The notes below the pieces were generated by a model. The model was given only the letters and a program-made list of their open reading frames with translations. It was not told the origin of the DNA and searched no databases. The position numbers were made by a program, and so were the translations under genes. From the NCBI GenBank assembly GCA_947630115.1, contig CANRGG010000016.1, positions 1-43,992 of the forward strand: DNA of 43,992 nt, in the 5' to 3' direction. Below, one piece after another: positions 15,093 through 24,233 of the stretch. Origin of the DNA: an uncultured Clostridia bacterium (GTDB lineage: Bacteria; Bacillota; Clostridia; Christensenellales; Borkfalkiaceae). Numbering within the stretch: the first letter of the stretch is position 1; the number at the start of each line of letters is the position of its first letter.

Positions 15093-15998
15093 ATGGAACT
15101 TGCGGAAGGGCTTTTACGAGCGCTCGATCTCATCGAGGAGGAACTCACCGAACCGATCGACTTTGAAAAGGTCGCCTCGGCGGCGCATTATTCGCGCTTT
15201 CACTTCGCGCGGCTCTTTTCGGCGGCGTTTTGCATGACGCCGGGCGAATATGTCCGTTTCCGGCGGCTCTCCCTCGCGGGAAGAGAGCTTGCCGCGGGCA
15301 AAAAGACGCTCGAAACGGCGCTCAAATACGGCTACGAGTCCCCGGAGAGCTTCGGGCGGGCGTTTTTCCGCTTCCACGGCGTTCTCCCCTCCAAGGCGAA
15401 GGGCGCCCCGCTGCGCTTCCAGCGCAAGCTCCGCAAAACAGACATTTATCAAGGAGATCCAAACAGTATGCAAAATTGCACGATCAGACAAACGTCCGCG
15501 CTCACCCTGGTGGGCTTCCGGAAAAGATTTCACGGCGTCCCCTTCGGGGATGAGCGCTTTGAACAGGAGAGCGAATTTTTCTCCTCCACTCGCGCGAAAC
15601 AGTGGCTGCTCATCGGCGCCTGTCCCGAAAAAGAGCGCGGGAAAGATTATTGCGCCGTTCTGAACGCGGACGAGGAGGGCTATGACTTCTTTTTGGGCTA
15701 CGCCCTCGACGAATGGACGAGGAAGGCGCTCTTCGATCCCGCCATTTCGGGCGTCGATTTTCTGGACCGGTTCGGCTTTGAGACGCTTTGTATTCCCGCC
15801 GCCCTCTGCGCGGTGTTCGAAACGGAGCGGCAGGACAAATTTTATCCCGTCCGATCGTTCGCGGCGCTTCGGACGGCGATCGTCTCCTATCTGCCCGAAA
15901 ACGGGTTCGTGCCCGCCAATGCGCCGGAGCTTTGCATCTATCACGGGCGGGGCGAAGCGCGCTATGTCGAGATCCGCATGCCCGTCGAAAAGCCCTGA
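15093..15998 (+). CDS. AraC-family regulator with GyrI-like effector domain
   Basis: The 301-residue protein has an N-terminal double helix-turn-helix AraC DNA-binding domain (about 6-105, with YSRFHFARLFSAAFCMTPGE and GYESPESFGRAFFRFHG). The C-terminal domain, about 127-299, resembles the GyrI/AraC effector-binding domain that binds small molecules or drugs. This is the SoxS/Rob-like order seen in many Firmicutes regulators. The frame is open far upstream, but that region is antisense to tmk. The ATG at 15093 sits at the predicted transcription start and has no Shine-Dalgarno. Target and ligand are unknown; tmk is divergent. Confidence 0.88.
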   Translation: MELAEGLLRALDLIEEELTEPIDFEKVASAAHYSRFHFARLFSAAFCMTPGEYVRFRRLSLAGRELAAGKKTLETALKYGYESPESFGRAFFRFHGVLPSKAKGAPLRFQRKLRKTDIYQGDPNSMQNCTIRQTSALTLVGFRKRFHGVPFGDERFEQESEFFSSTRAKQWLLIGACPEKERGKDYCAVLNADEEGYDFFLGYALDEWTRKALFDPAISGVDFLDRFGFETLCIPAALCAVFETERQDKFYPVRSFAALRTAIVSYLPENGFVPANAPELCIYHGRGEARYVEIRMPVEKP

Positions 15999-16014
15999 AA
16001 CGCCTTTTCCCCGC

Positions 16015-16043
16015 TTGCATTTCTTTTCGGAACGTGCTATAAT
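16015..16043 (+). promoter_or_regulatory. Sigma-A promoter of the oligoendopeptidase gene
   Basis: TTGCAT (16015-16020), 17 bases, and TATAAT (16038-16043), the latter preceded by TGC as an extended -10. Confidence 0.83.
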
Positions 16044-16075
16044 AAGAGGAAAAGAACAATAAGGAAGGAACGATC

Positions 16076-17755
16076 ATGATTTTCAGCGAGATCCCCTATG
16101 CCCGCCCCGATTTTGCGGCGCTGACGGAAGAAGTCAAAAGTTTTATGGAACGTTTCCCCAAGGCGAAAAACTTCGAGGAGGCGAAAAAGATCTACGAGGA
16201 CAACGATGAAGCATTGAGAAAGGCGATGATGATGTCCACGATCGCCTCGATCCGCAACTCCCTCGACACGCGCGACGAATTTTATCAAGCCGAGATGAAC
16301 TATTTCTATGAGGAGAGCCCCAAACTCGAACTCATCTTGAAGGACGCGGGCGAGCTCGTCCTTGCCTCCCCCTTCAAGGCGGATTTCGAAGAACTCTACG
16401 GCAAAGATTTCACGCGCAGCCTCGAGGCGCAAAAGAAGCTCTCCGATCCCTGCGTCGTCGAGGACAAGGTGCAGGAGGCGAAACTTTCGCAGGAATATCA
16501 GGCGACGGTCGCCGGCTGCAAGACGAATTTCCGCGGCGAAGAGTGCAACTTCTACGGGCTGCTCCGCCACATGCTCTCGACCGACCGCGCGGAGCGCAAG
16601 GAGGCCTTCCTCGCCTGGGCCGACCTTTACAAGAGCGTTTCGGATCGGCTCGACGATTTTTACGACCGTCTCGTCGCCCTCCGCAAGGGCATGGCGAAAA
16701 AGCTCGGCTTTTCCTCCTATGTCGAGATGGCCTATCTTCTCAACAGCCATTACTACTACGGCGCGAAGGAAGTCGCCGCATTCCGCAAGCAGGTCGTCGA
16801 CGTCGTGGTGCCGCTTGCCGCAAAGCTCTATGAGGCGCAGAAAATGCGGCTCGGAGTGGAAAAGCTTTTCTACTACGATGAGCAGCTCTGCTTCCCCGAC
16901 GGCAACGCCGCGCCGATCGGCGGGACGGACGATCTTGTCAGAAGCGCGCAGGAGATGTATCATGCGATCTCGAAGGAGACGGGCGAATTTTTCGACTTCA
17001 TGGTGGAAAACAAGCTGTTTGACCTCGAAACGCGGCCCGGAAAGCAGCTCGGCGGATATTGCACGATGATCCCCGTTCTGAACGCGCCCTTTATCTTCTC
17101 CAACTTCAACAAGAGCTCGGCAGACGTGGACGTGCTCACCCATGAGGCGGGGCACGCGTTCCAGGCGTACACCGCGGCGAAGTTTTTGCCCGCGTCGGGT
17201 CTCGTCTGGTCCACGAACGAGATCAGCGAAATCCACTCCATGACGATGGAGCACTTCGCCTATCCCTATATGGACAAATTCTTCGGCAAAAACTCCGACA
17301 AATACCGCTATGCCCATCTTTCCGAAGCCGTCAAAGTAATGCCCTATCTTTGCCTTGTCGATCATTTCCAGCACGAGGTCTTTGCGCATGACTACAACGC
17401 AAAGGAGCGCCGCGCCTGCTGGAGACGGCTCGAAAAGATCTATCTGCCCTGGCGGGACTATGACGGCAACGAATTTCTCGAAGAAGGAGGATTCTGGATG
17501 CAGAAGCCGCATATTTTCGTCAGCCCGTTCTATTATGTGGACTATGCCCTGGCGCAGACGGGCGCGTTTGAATACTATGTCCGCGGCAAACAGGATTTTT
17601 CCGCGGCCTGGGCGGATTATTATAGGCTCTGCAAGGCGGGCGGCTCGAAGCCGTATTTCGAGCTTCTGCACTATGCGAACCTCTCCAATCCCTTCGAAGA
17701 GGGCACCCTCGAAAAGGTGATCGCGCCGATCAGAAAGGAACTTCTTCCCGAATAA
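16076..17755 (+). CDS. pepF: M3-family oligoendopeptidase (PepF-like)
   Basis: M3 peptidases are cytoplasmic zinc enzymes that cut short peptides. The 559-residue protein has the HEAGH zinc motif at 356-360 and the downstream helix SEIHSMTMEHF that supplies the third zinc ligand. Length fits the M3B oligoendopeptidase group (about 560-600). There is no signal peptide. AAGGAAGGAA precedes the ATG. It stands alone between its own promoter and a terminator. The exact subgroup is inferred. Confidence 0.9.
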   Translation: MIFSEIPYARPDFAALTEEVKSFMERFPKAKNFEEAKKIYEDNDEALRKAMMMSTIASIRNSLDTRDEFYQAEMNYFYEESPKLELILKDAGELVLASPFKADFEELYGKDFTRSLEAQKKLSDPCVVEDKVQEAKLSQEYQATVAGCKTNFRGEECNFYGLLRHMLSTDRAERKEAFLAWADLYKSVSDRLDDFYDRLVALRKGMAKKLGFSSYVEMAYLLNSHYYYGAKEVAAFRKQVVDVVVPLAAKLYEAQKMRLGVEKLFYYDEQLCFPDGNAAPIGGTDDLVRSAQEMYHAISKETGEFFDFMVENKLFDLETRPGKQLGGYCTMIPVLNAPFIFSNFNKSSADVDVLTHEAGHAFQAYTAAKFLPASGLVWSTNEISEIHSMTMEHFAYPYMDKFFGKNSDKYRYAHLSEAVKVMPYLCLVDHFQHEVFAHDYNAKERRACWRRLEKIYLPWRDYDGNEFLEEGGFWMQKPHIFVSPFYYVDYALAQTGAFEYYVRGKQDFSAAWADYYRLCKAGGSKPYFELLHYANLSNPFEEGTLEKVIAPIRKELLPE

Positions 17756-17777
17756 ATATCAAAATGGGATAAACGGA

Positions 17778-17813
17778 CGCGGCGGCTTGAAAATCAAGCC
17801 GCCGCGCTTTTTT
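17778..17813 (+). terminator. Terminator of the oligoendopeptidase gene
   Basis: A 13-bp stem (17778-17790 with 17794-17806) is followed by a run of six T (17808-17813). It lies between convergent genes and may also affect mutY. Confidence 0.88.
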
Positions 17814-17815
17814 AA

Positions 17816-18832
17816 TCAATCTTGTCCGATCCACTCGAAAAACGCCTTGAACGCAGAAGGGACCGCATATTTTTCCCGGATCTCCTCCCGATCCGCCCAG
17901 ACAAACTGCGGAAAGAATTCCCTTGCCCGGACGAGCCGCCCCGTCATCTGCCATTCGATGTGGGTAAAGACATGTTTGGCGCGCTTGGTGCAGGCGACTT
18001 TGCCGAAGTCCGGCGGCTCCTCCCCAAAACAGGGAAACTGCCACAGCCCCGCAAGGAGCCCGCCTTCCGCCCGCTTTTCCAGCGCGTATTTCCCCTCTCT
18101 TTCAAGCACAAGGACAAAAAGTTTTTCGATTTTTCTCTCCTTTTTTTCGCTGCGGACGGGGAAGCTCGCCTCCTGCCCGTCCAGGTGGGCGCGGCAGATC
18201 TTTTCCCAAGGGCAGCGCGGACAGAGAGGCTCGCCGTTCGGGACGCAGACGATCGCCCCGAGCTCCATGAGCGCCTGGCAAAAGTCCCCCGCCTCTTCGG
18301 GATAGACCGCTCGGAGCGCTTCGGCGAAAAGTTTCCGCGTTTTCGGCTCGTCGATGTTCTCTTCGCTTTTCAGAAGTCTTGTCAGAATGCGCAGCACGTT
18401 TCCGTCCACCGCGGGGCAAGGCTTGCGGAAGGCGATGGAGAGGATCGCCCCCGCCGTGTAGTCTCCGACGCCCGGAAGGGCGCGGATCCCCTTGAAATCG
18501 CGGGGAAAGCCGCTCTTTGCGATGATCTCCGCGGCTTTTTTGAGGTTCCTCGCGCGGGAATAGTATCCGAGTCCCTCCCAGGCCTTCAGAACGTCCTCCT
18601 CGCTTGCCGCGGCGAGTGCCGCCGCCGTGGGGAATTTCTCCAAAAAGGCGGGATAGTACCCCTTCACCATCTCGACCCGCGTCTGTTGCAGCATGATCTC
18701 GCTCACCAGAATGCGATAGGGATCCTCCGCGCCCCGCCAGGGAAGGGCGCGTTTGGAAACGCCGTACCATTCCAGAAGGAGCGGCACGGCGCTTTTCAGC
18801 AAATCAAAAAGTTCGTCGGAAAGTTTTTCCAT
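17816..18832 (-). CDS. mutY: A/G-specific adenine glycosylase
   Basis: MutY removes adenine mispaired with 8-oxoguanine. The 338-residue protein has the SEIMLQQTRV block with the catalytic Glu, the helix-hairpin-helix ALPGVGDYTAGAI, and AVDGNV with the catalytic Asp. It also has four Fe-S cysteines spaced C-x7-C-x2-C-x5-C (the textbook first gap is x6), and a C-terminal NUDIX-like domain with the GLWQFP block. Its start overlaps the fhs stop (TGATG), so it is the last gene of the purine/fhs operon by position, although its repair role is unrelated. Confidence 0.95.
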   Translation of the reverse strand: MEKLSDELFDLLKSAVPLLLEWYGVSKRALPWRGAEDPYRILVSEIMLQQTRVEMVKGYYPAFLEKFPTAAALAAASEEDVLKAWEGLGYYSRARNLKKAAEIIAKSGFPRDFKGIRALPGVGDYTAGAILSIAFRKPCPAVDGNVLRILTRLLKSEENIDEPKTRKLFAEALRAVYPEEAGDFCQALMELGAIVCVPNGEPLCPRCPWEKICRAHLDGQEASFPVRSEKKERKIEKLFVLVLEREGKYALEKRAEGGLLAGLWQFPCFGEEPPDFGKVACTKRAKHVFTHIEWQMTGRLVRAREFFPQFVWADREEIREKYAVPSAFKAFFEWIGQD

Positions 18833-20496
18833 CAGAACAGCCCCGAGATGACGCCGTTTTCGTCGACGTCGATCTTCTCCGCGGCGGGAACTTTGGGAAG
18901 CCCCGGCATCGTGAGAATGCTCCCCAAAAACACGACGAGAAAGCCCGCGCCCGCTGACATTTTGACGGAGCGCACCGTCACGGTAAATCCCCGCGGCGCG
19001 CCGAGTTTTGCGGCGTCGTCCGAAAAAGAGTACTGCGTCTTTGCCATGCAGACCGGCGTTTTCGTAAAGCCGAGCGCATTCAGCCGCGCGATCCCCTCCT
19101 CTGCTTCGGGGGTGTAGACGACGCCCCGCCCGCCGTAGACCTTGGTCACGACGGCCGCGATCTTCTCCTTGATGGAGCCGTCGAGGTCATAGCAGAAGCG
19201 GAAATCATTGGGCTCTTCGGTGAGGCGCACCACCTCTTCGGCGAGCGCCGTGCCGCCCTTACCGCCCTCCGCCCAGACGGTGGAGAGCTTGACGTCGACG
19301 CCGAGTTCCCGGCAGCGGTCCATGACGAGCGAAATTTCGGCGTCGGTGTCCGCGGGAAAACGGTTGATCGCGACGATGGCAGGCAGGCGGAACACGTTCT
19401 GAAGATTGGAGACGTGCCGCAAAAGATTGGGGAGCCCCCGTTCGAGCGCGGAAAGATCCTCCCGTCCGAGCTCGCTCTTATCGAGCCCGCCGTGCATTTT
19501 GAGGGCGCGCACCGTCGCGACGACGACCGCCGCCGACGGCTTCAATCCCGCCATGCGGCATTTGATGTCGAGAAATTTCTCCGCGCCGAGGTCAGCGCCG
19601 AAGCCTGCCTCGGTGACGACGTAATCGAAGAGTTTGAGCGCGGTCTTGGTCGCCGCGACCGAGTTGCAGCCATGCGCGATGTTCGCAAACGGTCCGCCGT
19701 GCACGAACGCCGGCGTGCCTTCGAGCGTCTGCACAAGATTGGGTTTCAAAGCGTCCTTCAAGAGCGCACACATGGCGCCCGCCGCCTTGAGATCCCCCGC
19801 CGTGACGGGATGATCATCCTTTGTATAGCCGACGATAATGCGCGAGAGCCGCTCCTTGAGGTCAAAGATGGAGGTCGAGAGGCACAAGACCGCCATGACC
19901 TCGCTCGCGACGGTGATCTCGAAGCCGTCCTTTCTCGGCACGCCGTTCTTGCCGCCGCCCAAGCCGTCCTCGAGATAGCGCAGCTGCCGATCGTTCATAT
20001 CGACGCAGCGTTTGATGACGATCTTCTCGGGGTCGATCTGTAATTCGTTCCCTTGATAGATATGATTGTCGAGCATGGCGCAGAGCAGGTTATTCGCCGC
20101 GCCGATTGCATGAAAATCTCCGGTAAAATGCAGGTTGATGTCCTCCATGGGCACGACCTGCGCGTATCCGCCGCCCGCGGCGCCCCCCTTCATGCCGAAA
20201 ACCGGTCCGAGCGAGGGCTCCCGCAGGGCGACGGCCGCCTTTTTCCCGATCCTTGACAGCCCGTCCGCAAGCCCGATCGTCGTCGTGGTCTTGCCTTCGC
20301 CCGCGGGCGTGGGGGTGATCGCCGTCACGAGAATGAGTTTCCCCTCCTTCCCGGGACGCTTCATGACGTCGAGCGAGACCTTCGCCTTCGTCTTGCCGCA
20401 ATATTCGAAATCATCCTCACTCAGACCCGCTTTTTTTGCGATTTCGCCGATTTTCTGGATTTTCGCCTCCTGTGCAATCTCAATGTCTGTTTTCAC
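18832..20496 (-). CDS. fhs: Formate-tetrahydrofolate ligase
   Basis: Fhs makes 10-formyl-THF from formate, THF and ATP. The 554-residue protein has the P-loop [16 protein letters not shown], the [20 protein letters not shown] region, and the [13 protein letters not shown] segment; length is standard (about 556). The start is GTG at 20496, with AAGGA upstream. It lies 48 bases after purL in the purine operon. This makes sense because 10-formyl-THF is used by PurN and the AICAR transformylase encoded upstream. It can also serve acetogenic or serine-linked one-carbon flow. Confidence 0.96.
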   Translation of the reverse strand: MKTDIEIAQEAKIQKIGEIAKKAGLSEDDFEYCGKTKAKVSLDVMKRPGKEGKLILVTAITPTPAGEGKTTTTIGLADGLSRIGKKAAVALREPSLGPVFGMKGGAAGGGYAQVVPMEDINLHFTGDFHAIGAANNLLCAMLDNHIYQGNELQIDPEKIVIKRCVDMNDRQLRYLEDGLGGGKNGVPRKDGFEITVASEVMAVLCLSTSIFDLKERLSRIIVGYTKDDHPVTAGDLKAAGAMCALLKDALKPNLVQTLEGTPAFVHGGPFANIAHGCNSVAATKTALKLFDYVVTEAGFGADLGAEKFLDIKCRMAGLKPSAAVVVATVRALKMHGGLDKSELGREDLSALERGLPNLLRHVSNLQNVFRLPAIVAINRFPADTDAEISLVMDRCRELGVDVKLSTVWAEGGKGGTALAEEVVRLTEEPNDFRFCYDLDGSIKEKIAAVVTKVYGGRGVVYTPEAEEGIARLNALGFTKTPVCMAKTQYSFSDDAAKLGAPRGFTVTVRSVKMSAGAGFLVVFLGSILTMPGLPKVPAAEKIDVDENGVISGLF

Positions 20497-20544
20497 TTTT
20501 CCGATCCTTTTTCATCTGGTATTTCGGGGCTTTTCCGCCCCCTT

Positions 20545-23500
20545 TCATCCGCGGAAATATTTCACCGCGCTTTCGAACAGTTTCATGTCATACTCTCCGG
20601 GCACGTTGCGATAGAGCCCCGCTCCCGTGCGCTCGGCATGCCCCATCTTCCCGAACACTCTTCCGTCGGGGGAGAGGATCCCCTCGACCGCGCCCGCACT
20701 GCCGTTCGGGTTGAAATGCACGTCCATCGTCGCCTTTCCCTCGAAATCGACATATTGGGTCATGATCTGCCCGTTTTCGGCGAGCTGTTTCAGGAGCGCG
20801 TCGCTTGCGATGAACTTTCCTTCGCCGTGGGAGATGGGCACCGAGACGATCTGCCCGACTTTCATGCCCGAAAGCCAGGGGCTTTTCACGGAGCTGACCC
20901 GAACGTTCACGATCCGCGACTGGTGGCGCGCGATGTCGTTATAGGTGAGGGTGGGGAAGCTCTCGTCGGGGTCGGTGATCTTGCCGAAGGGAACGAGCCC
21001 GAGTTTGATGAGCGCCTGAAATCCGTTGCAGATCCCGCCCATAAGCCCGTCGCGCGACGAGAGCAGGGCCTCGATCTCGCGCTTGACCTCCTCGCTCCGG
21101 AAAAACGCCGTGATGAACTTGCCCGAGCCGTCCGGCTCGTCTCCGCCCGAAAATCCGCCCGGGATAAAGACAATCTGGCTCTCTTGGATCTTCTTTGCAA
21201 AGGCCTCCACCGAGCGAGCGACTTCCTCCGCGCTGCGGTTTTTGAGCACGAAGATCTCCGCCTTCGCGCCCGCGTCCCCGAACGCCTTCGCCGTGTCATA
21301 CTCGCAGTTCGTCCCAGGGAACACGGGGATCAGAACCTGCGGCCGAGCGCATTTGCAGGCCGCGGCATATCTTTCCGGCTTTCCCGGATAGGTGTACGTC
21401 TCCGCATTCTCCCGCCGGGGACGGATATTACAGGAATAGACGGGCTCCAACTTCTCCTCATAGATCTTTTGCAGCTCCTCCAGCGGAAGGACCTCGCCGC
21501 CCATGCGGATGGAAGCCTCCTTTGTGACCTTCCCGAGAAGTTCGCCCGCCGCCGCGTCTTCCGAAAGTTCCAGAAGGAACGCACCGTAGGCATAGCCGAA
21601 GAGATCTTCGTCCTTCTTTTCGATCGAAAAGCCCAAGCGGTTGCCGAGGCAGCATTTCAGGATCCCCTCCGCGACGCCACCGAAGGTGCAGGTGTAGGCG
21701 GAGACCGCCTTTTTCTCCCGCAAGAGCTTTGTGACCGTCTTGAAATTTTTGAGGAGCGAGCCCGGCTCGGGCAGGCCGTTTTCGTCGTATTTGGGTTTCA
21801 GAAGATATACGCTGTGCCCCGCCGCCTTGAATTCGGGCGAGACGACCTCCCCCGCCTTGCCCGTCGTCACCGCGAACGAGACGAGAGTGGGCGGTACGTC
21901 GATCTGTTCGAAGGTGCCCGACATCGAGTCCTTCCCGCCGATCGCCGCGATCCCGAGATCCATCTGCGCCCGGAACGCGCCGAGAAGCGCCGAAAAAGGC
22001 TGTCCCCAGCGTTTGGGGTCATGCCCGGGCTTTAAGAAATACTCCTGGAAGGAGAGATAGACGTCTTGAAATTCCGCCCCGCTGGCGACGAGCTTGCTCG
22101 CACTCTCGACGACCGCCAGATACGCCCCGTGATAGGGACTTTTCTCCGCGATATAGGGATTGGCGCCCCAGCTCATGAAGGAGACGGTGTCCGTGTGCCC
22201 CTTTTCCGCCGAAATGAGATGGACCATCGCCTGGGGCGGGGTCATCTGATACTTTCCGCCGAAAGGCATGAGGACGGTCCCCGCGCCGATCGTCGAGTCA
22301 AACCGCTCCGAAAGCCCGCGCCGTGAACAGATATTGAGATCTCCCGCAAGCGCGCGCATTCTCTCCGAAAAGCTCCCCTTCGCCGTCCTTTGGAAGGGTT
22401 TGAGGGGCTGCGTCTCGATCTTGATGTGCTTTTCCGCGCCGTTGCTCGAAAGGAACTTGCGGGAGAGCGAGACGATCTTTTTCCCGCGCCATTTCATGAC
22501 GAGCCGCGGCTCCTCCGTCACCGTCGCGACGACGGTCGCTTCGAGGTTTTCTTCGCCCGCGAGCTCGATAAACCGCTCGGCTTTGTCGCTCTCGACAACG
22601 ACCGCCATGCGCTCCTGCGATTCGGAGATCGCAAGCTCCGTCCCGTCGAGCCCCTCGTATTTTTTGGGGACGAGATCGAGGTCGATCTCGAGCCCGTCGG
22701 CAAGTTCGCCGATCGCGACGGACACGCCGCCCGCGCCGAAGTCGTTGCAGCGCTTGATGAGAAGAGAGGTCTCCTCATTGCGGAACAGCCGCTGGAGCTT
22801 GCGCTCCTCGGGCGCGTTGCCCTTCTGCACCTCCGCGCCGCAGTGGGTGAGCGATTCAAGGGTGTGCGATTTGCTCGAACCCGTCGCGCCGCCGCAGCCG
22901 TCTCTGCCCGTTCTGCCGCCGAGCAGGATCACCTTGTCTCCCGGCACGGGCGCTTCCCGCCGCACGTTCTTTTTGGGCGCCGCCGCGATGACCGCGCCGA
23001 TTTCAAGCCGCTTTGCGACATACCCTTCGTGATAGATCTCATCGACCTGCCCGGTGGCAAGCCCGATCTGGTTTCCGTAAGAGGAATAGCCCGCCGCGGC
23101 AGTCGTGACGATCTTCCGCTGGGGCAGTTTTCCCTTCAACGTCTCCTTGACGGGAACGAGCGGATTTCCCGCGCCCGTCAGCCGCATGGCGGCATAGACA
23201 TAGCTCCTTCCCGAGAGCGGATCGCGGATCGCCCCCCCGACGCAGGTCGCCGCGCCCCCGAAGGGCTCGATCTCCGTCGGATGATTGTGCGTCTCGTTCT
23301 TGAAAAGAAGCAGCCAATCCTCCTCTTTTCCGTCGTGATCCACCTTGATCTTGACCGTGCAGGCGTTGATCTCCTCGCTTTCATCGAGGTTTTTCAAAAG
23401 CCCCCGCTTTTTGAGGACTTTCGCCGCGATCGTGCCGATGTCCATGAGAGTTACCGGCTTCGTCCGCCCGATCTCCTTCCGCGCGGCAAGGTATTCCTCA

Positions 23501-24231
23501 TAGGTCTTTTGGAGCAAGGGATCGGCAAATTCCACCCGATCGACCGTCGTCAGAAAGGTCGTGTGGCGGCAATGATCGGACCAATAGGTGTCGAGCACGC
23601 GGATCTCGGTGAGGGTCGGCTCCCGCCCCTCGCTCCGGAAATATTCCTGGCAAAACGCCGCGTCGTCGCAGTCCATCGCGAGCCCCAGCTTTCCGACAAA
23701 TTCGCCGAGTTCTTCCCTCGAAAGCCCGTTGAAGCCGTGCAGAACCTCCACATCGGCGGGAACGGGATGGGAAATTTTCAATGTTTCGGGCAGTTTCAGC
23801 TCCGCCTCGCGGCTCTCCACGGGGTTGATGACGTACCGCTTGACCGTTTCGAGCTGCTCCTCCGTCAGACCCCCATAGATCGCGTAGATCTTCGCCGTGC
23901 GGATGACGGGCCGCTTGTCCTTGGAAAGGAGCTGGATGCACTGCGCGGCGGAGTCCGCCCTTTGATCGAACTGTCCCGGAAGATATTCGGCCGCAAACAC
24001 CTTGGCGCCTTTAAGATCCACCGTCTCGTTCGCGGTGTCCGTCTGCGGCTCGGAAAAGACCGTCTTGACCGCGCGGCGGAAGAGCTCCTCCGAAAGGTCC
24101 TCCGCGTCGTAGCGGTTGAGAATGCGCACTTTTTTCACGTCGAGCTCTAAAAGCTCTCTGCAATCGGAAAGGAGGGCGCGCGCCTCGTTGTCGAACCCCT
24201 CCTTCTTCTCCACATAAATTCTGTAAACCAT
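20545..24231 (-). CDS. purL: Phosphoribosylformylglycinamidine synthase, single-chain (large PurL)
   Basis: This enzyme converts FGAR to FGAM using glutamine. The 1228-residue protein has an N-terminal PurS-like part, the synthetase core (DTYWSDHCRHTTF, NETHNHPTEIEPFGGAATC, and a second PurM-like half with AIGGKDSMSGTF), and a C-terminal class I glutaminase (FPGTNCEYD with the nucleophile Cys, SHGEGKF). This is the long form of Proteobacteria, Bacteroides and many Clostridia, rather than the PurS/PurQ/PurL set of Bacillus. The ATG at 24231 has AGAGGA upstream and starts 2 bases after purD. Confidence 0.96.
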   Translation of the reverse strand: MVYRIYVEKKEGFDNEARALLSDCRELLELDVKKVRILNRYDAEDLSEELFRRAVKTVFSEPQTDTANETVDLKGAKVFAAEYLPGQFDQRADSAAQCIQLLSKDKRPVIRTAKIYAIYGGLTEEQLETVKRYVINPVESREAELKLPETLKISHPVPADVEVLHGFNGLSREELGEFVGKLGLAMDCDDAAFCQEYFRSEGREPTLTEIRVLDTYWSDHCRHTTFLTTVDRVEFADPLLQKTYEEYLAARKEIGRTKPVTLMDIGTIAAKVLKKRGLLKNLDESEEINACTVKIKVDHDGKEEDWLLLFKNETHNHPTEIEPFGGAATCVGGAIRDPLSGRSYVYAAMRLTGAGNPLVPVKETLKGKLPQRKIVTTAAAGYSSYGNQIGLATGQVDEIYHEGYVAKRLEIGAVIAAAPKKNVRREAPVPGDKVILLGGRTGRDGCGGATGSSKSHTLESLTHCGAEVQKGNAPEERKLQRLFRNEETSLLIKRCNDFGAGGVSVAIGELADGLEIDLDLVPKKYEGLDGTELAISESQERMAVVVESDKAERFIELAGEENLEATVVATVTEEPRLVMKWRGKKIVSLSRKFLSSNGAEKHIKIETQPLKPFQRTAKGSFSERMRALAGDLNICSRRGLSERFDSTIGAGTVLMPFGGKYQMTPPQAMVHLISAEKGHTDTVSFMSWGANPYIAEKSPYHGAYLAVVESASKLVASGAEFQDVYLSFQEYFLKPGHDPKRWGQPFSALLGAFRAQMDLGIAAIGGKDSMSGTFEQIDVPPTLVSFAVTTGKAGEVVSPEFKAAGHSVYLLKPKYDENGLPEPGSLLKNFKTVTKLLREKKAVSAYTCTFGGVAEGILKCCLGNRLGFSIEKKDEDLFGYAYGAFLLELSEDAAAGELLGKVTKEASIRMGGEVLPLEELQKIYEEKLEPVYSCNIRPRRENAETYTYPGKPERYAAACKCARPQVLIPVFPGTNCEYDTAKAFGDAGAKAEIFVLKNRSAEEVARSVEAFAKKIQESQIVFIPGGFSGGDEPDGSGKFITAFFRSEEVKREIEALLSSRDGLMGGICNGFQALIKLGLVPFGKITDPDESFPTLTYNDIARHQSRIVNVRVSSVKSPWLSGMKVGQIVSVPISHGEGKFIASDALLKQLAENGQIMTQYVDFEGKATMDVHFNPNGSAGAVEGILSPDGRVFGKMGHAERTGAGLYRNVPGEYDMKLFESAVKYFRG

Positions 24232-24233
24232 GA

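Noticed and set aside
16037-17671. 544-residue open frame antisense to the oligoendopeptidase gene
   Set aside because: Frame stays open because of high third-position GC on the other strand; Arg/Glu-rich product without motifs, no ribosome site, and the plus-strand gene is secure.
22390-24150. 586-residue frame antisense to purL
   Set aside because: Shadow of purL codon bias; purL motifs are unambiguous.
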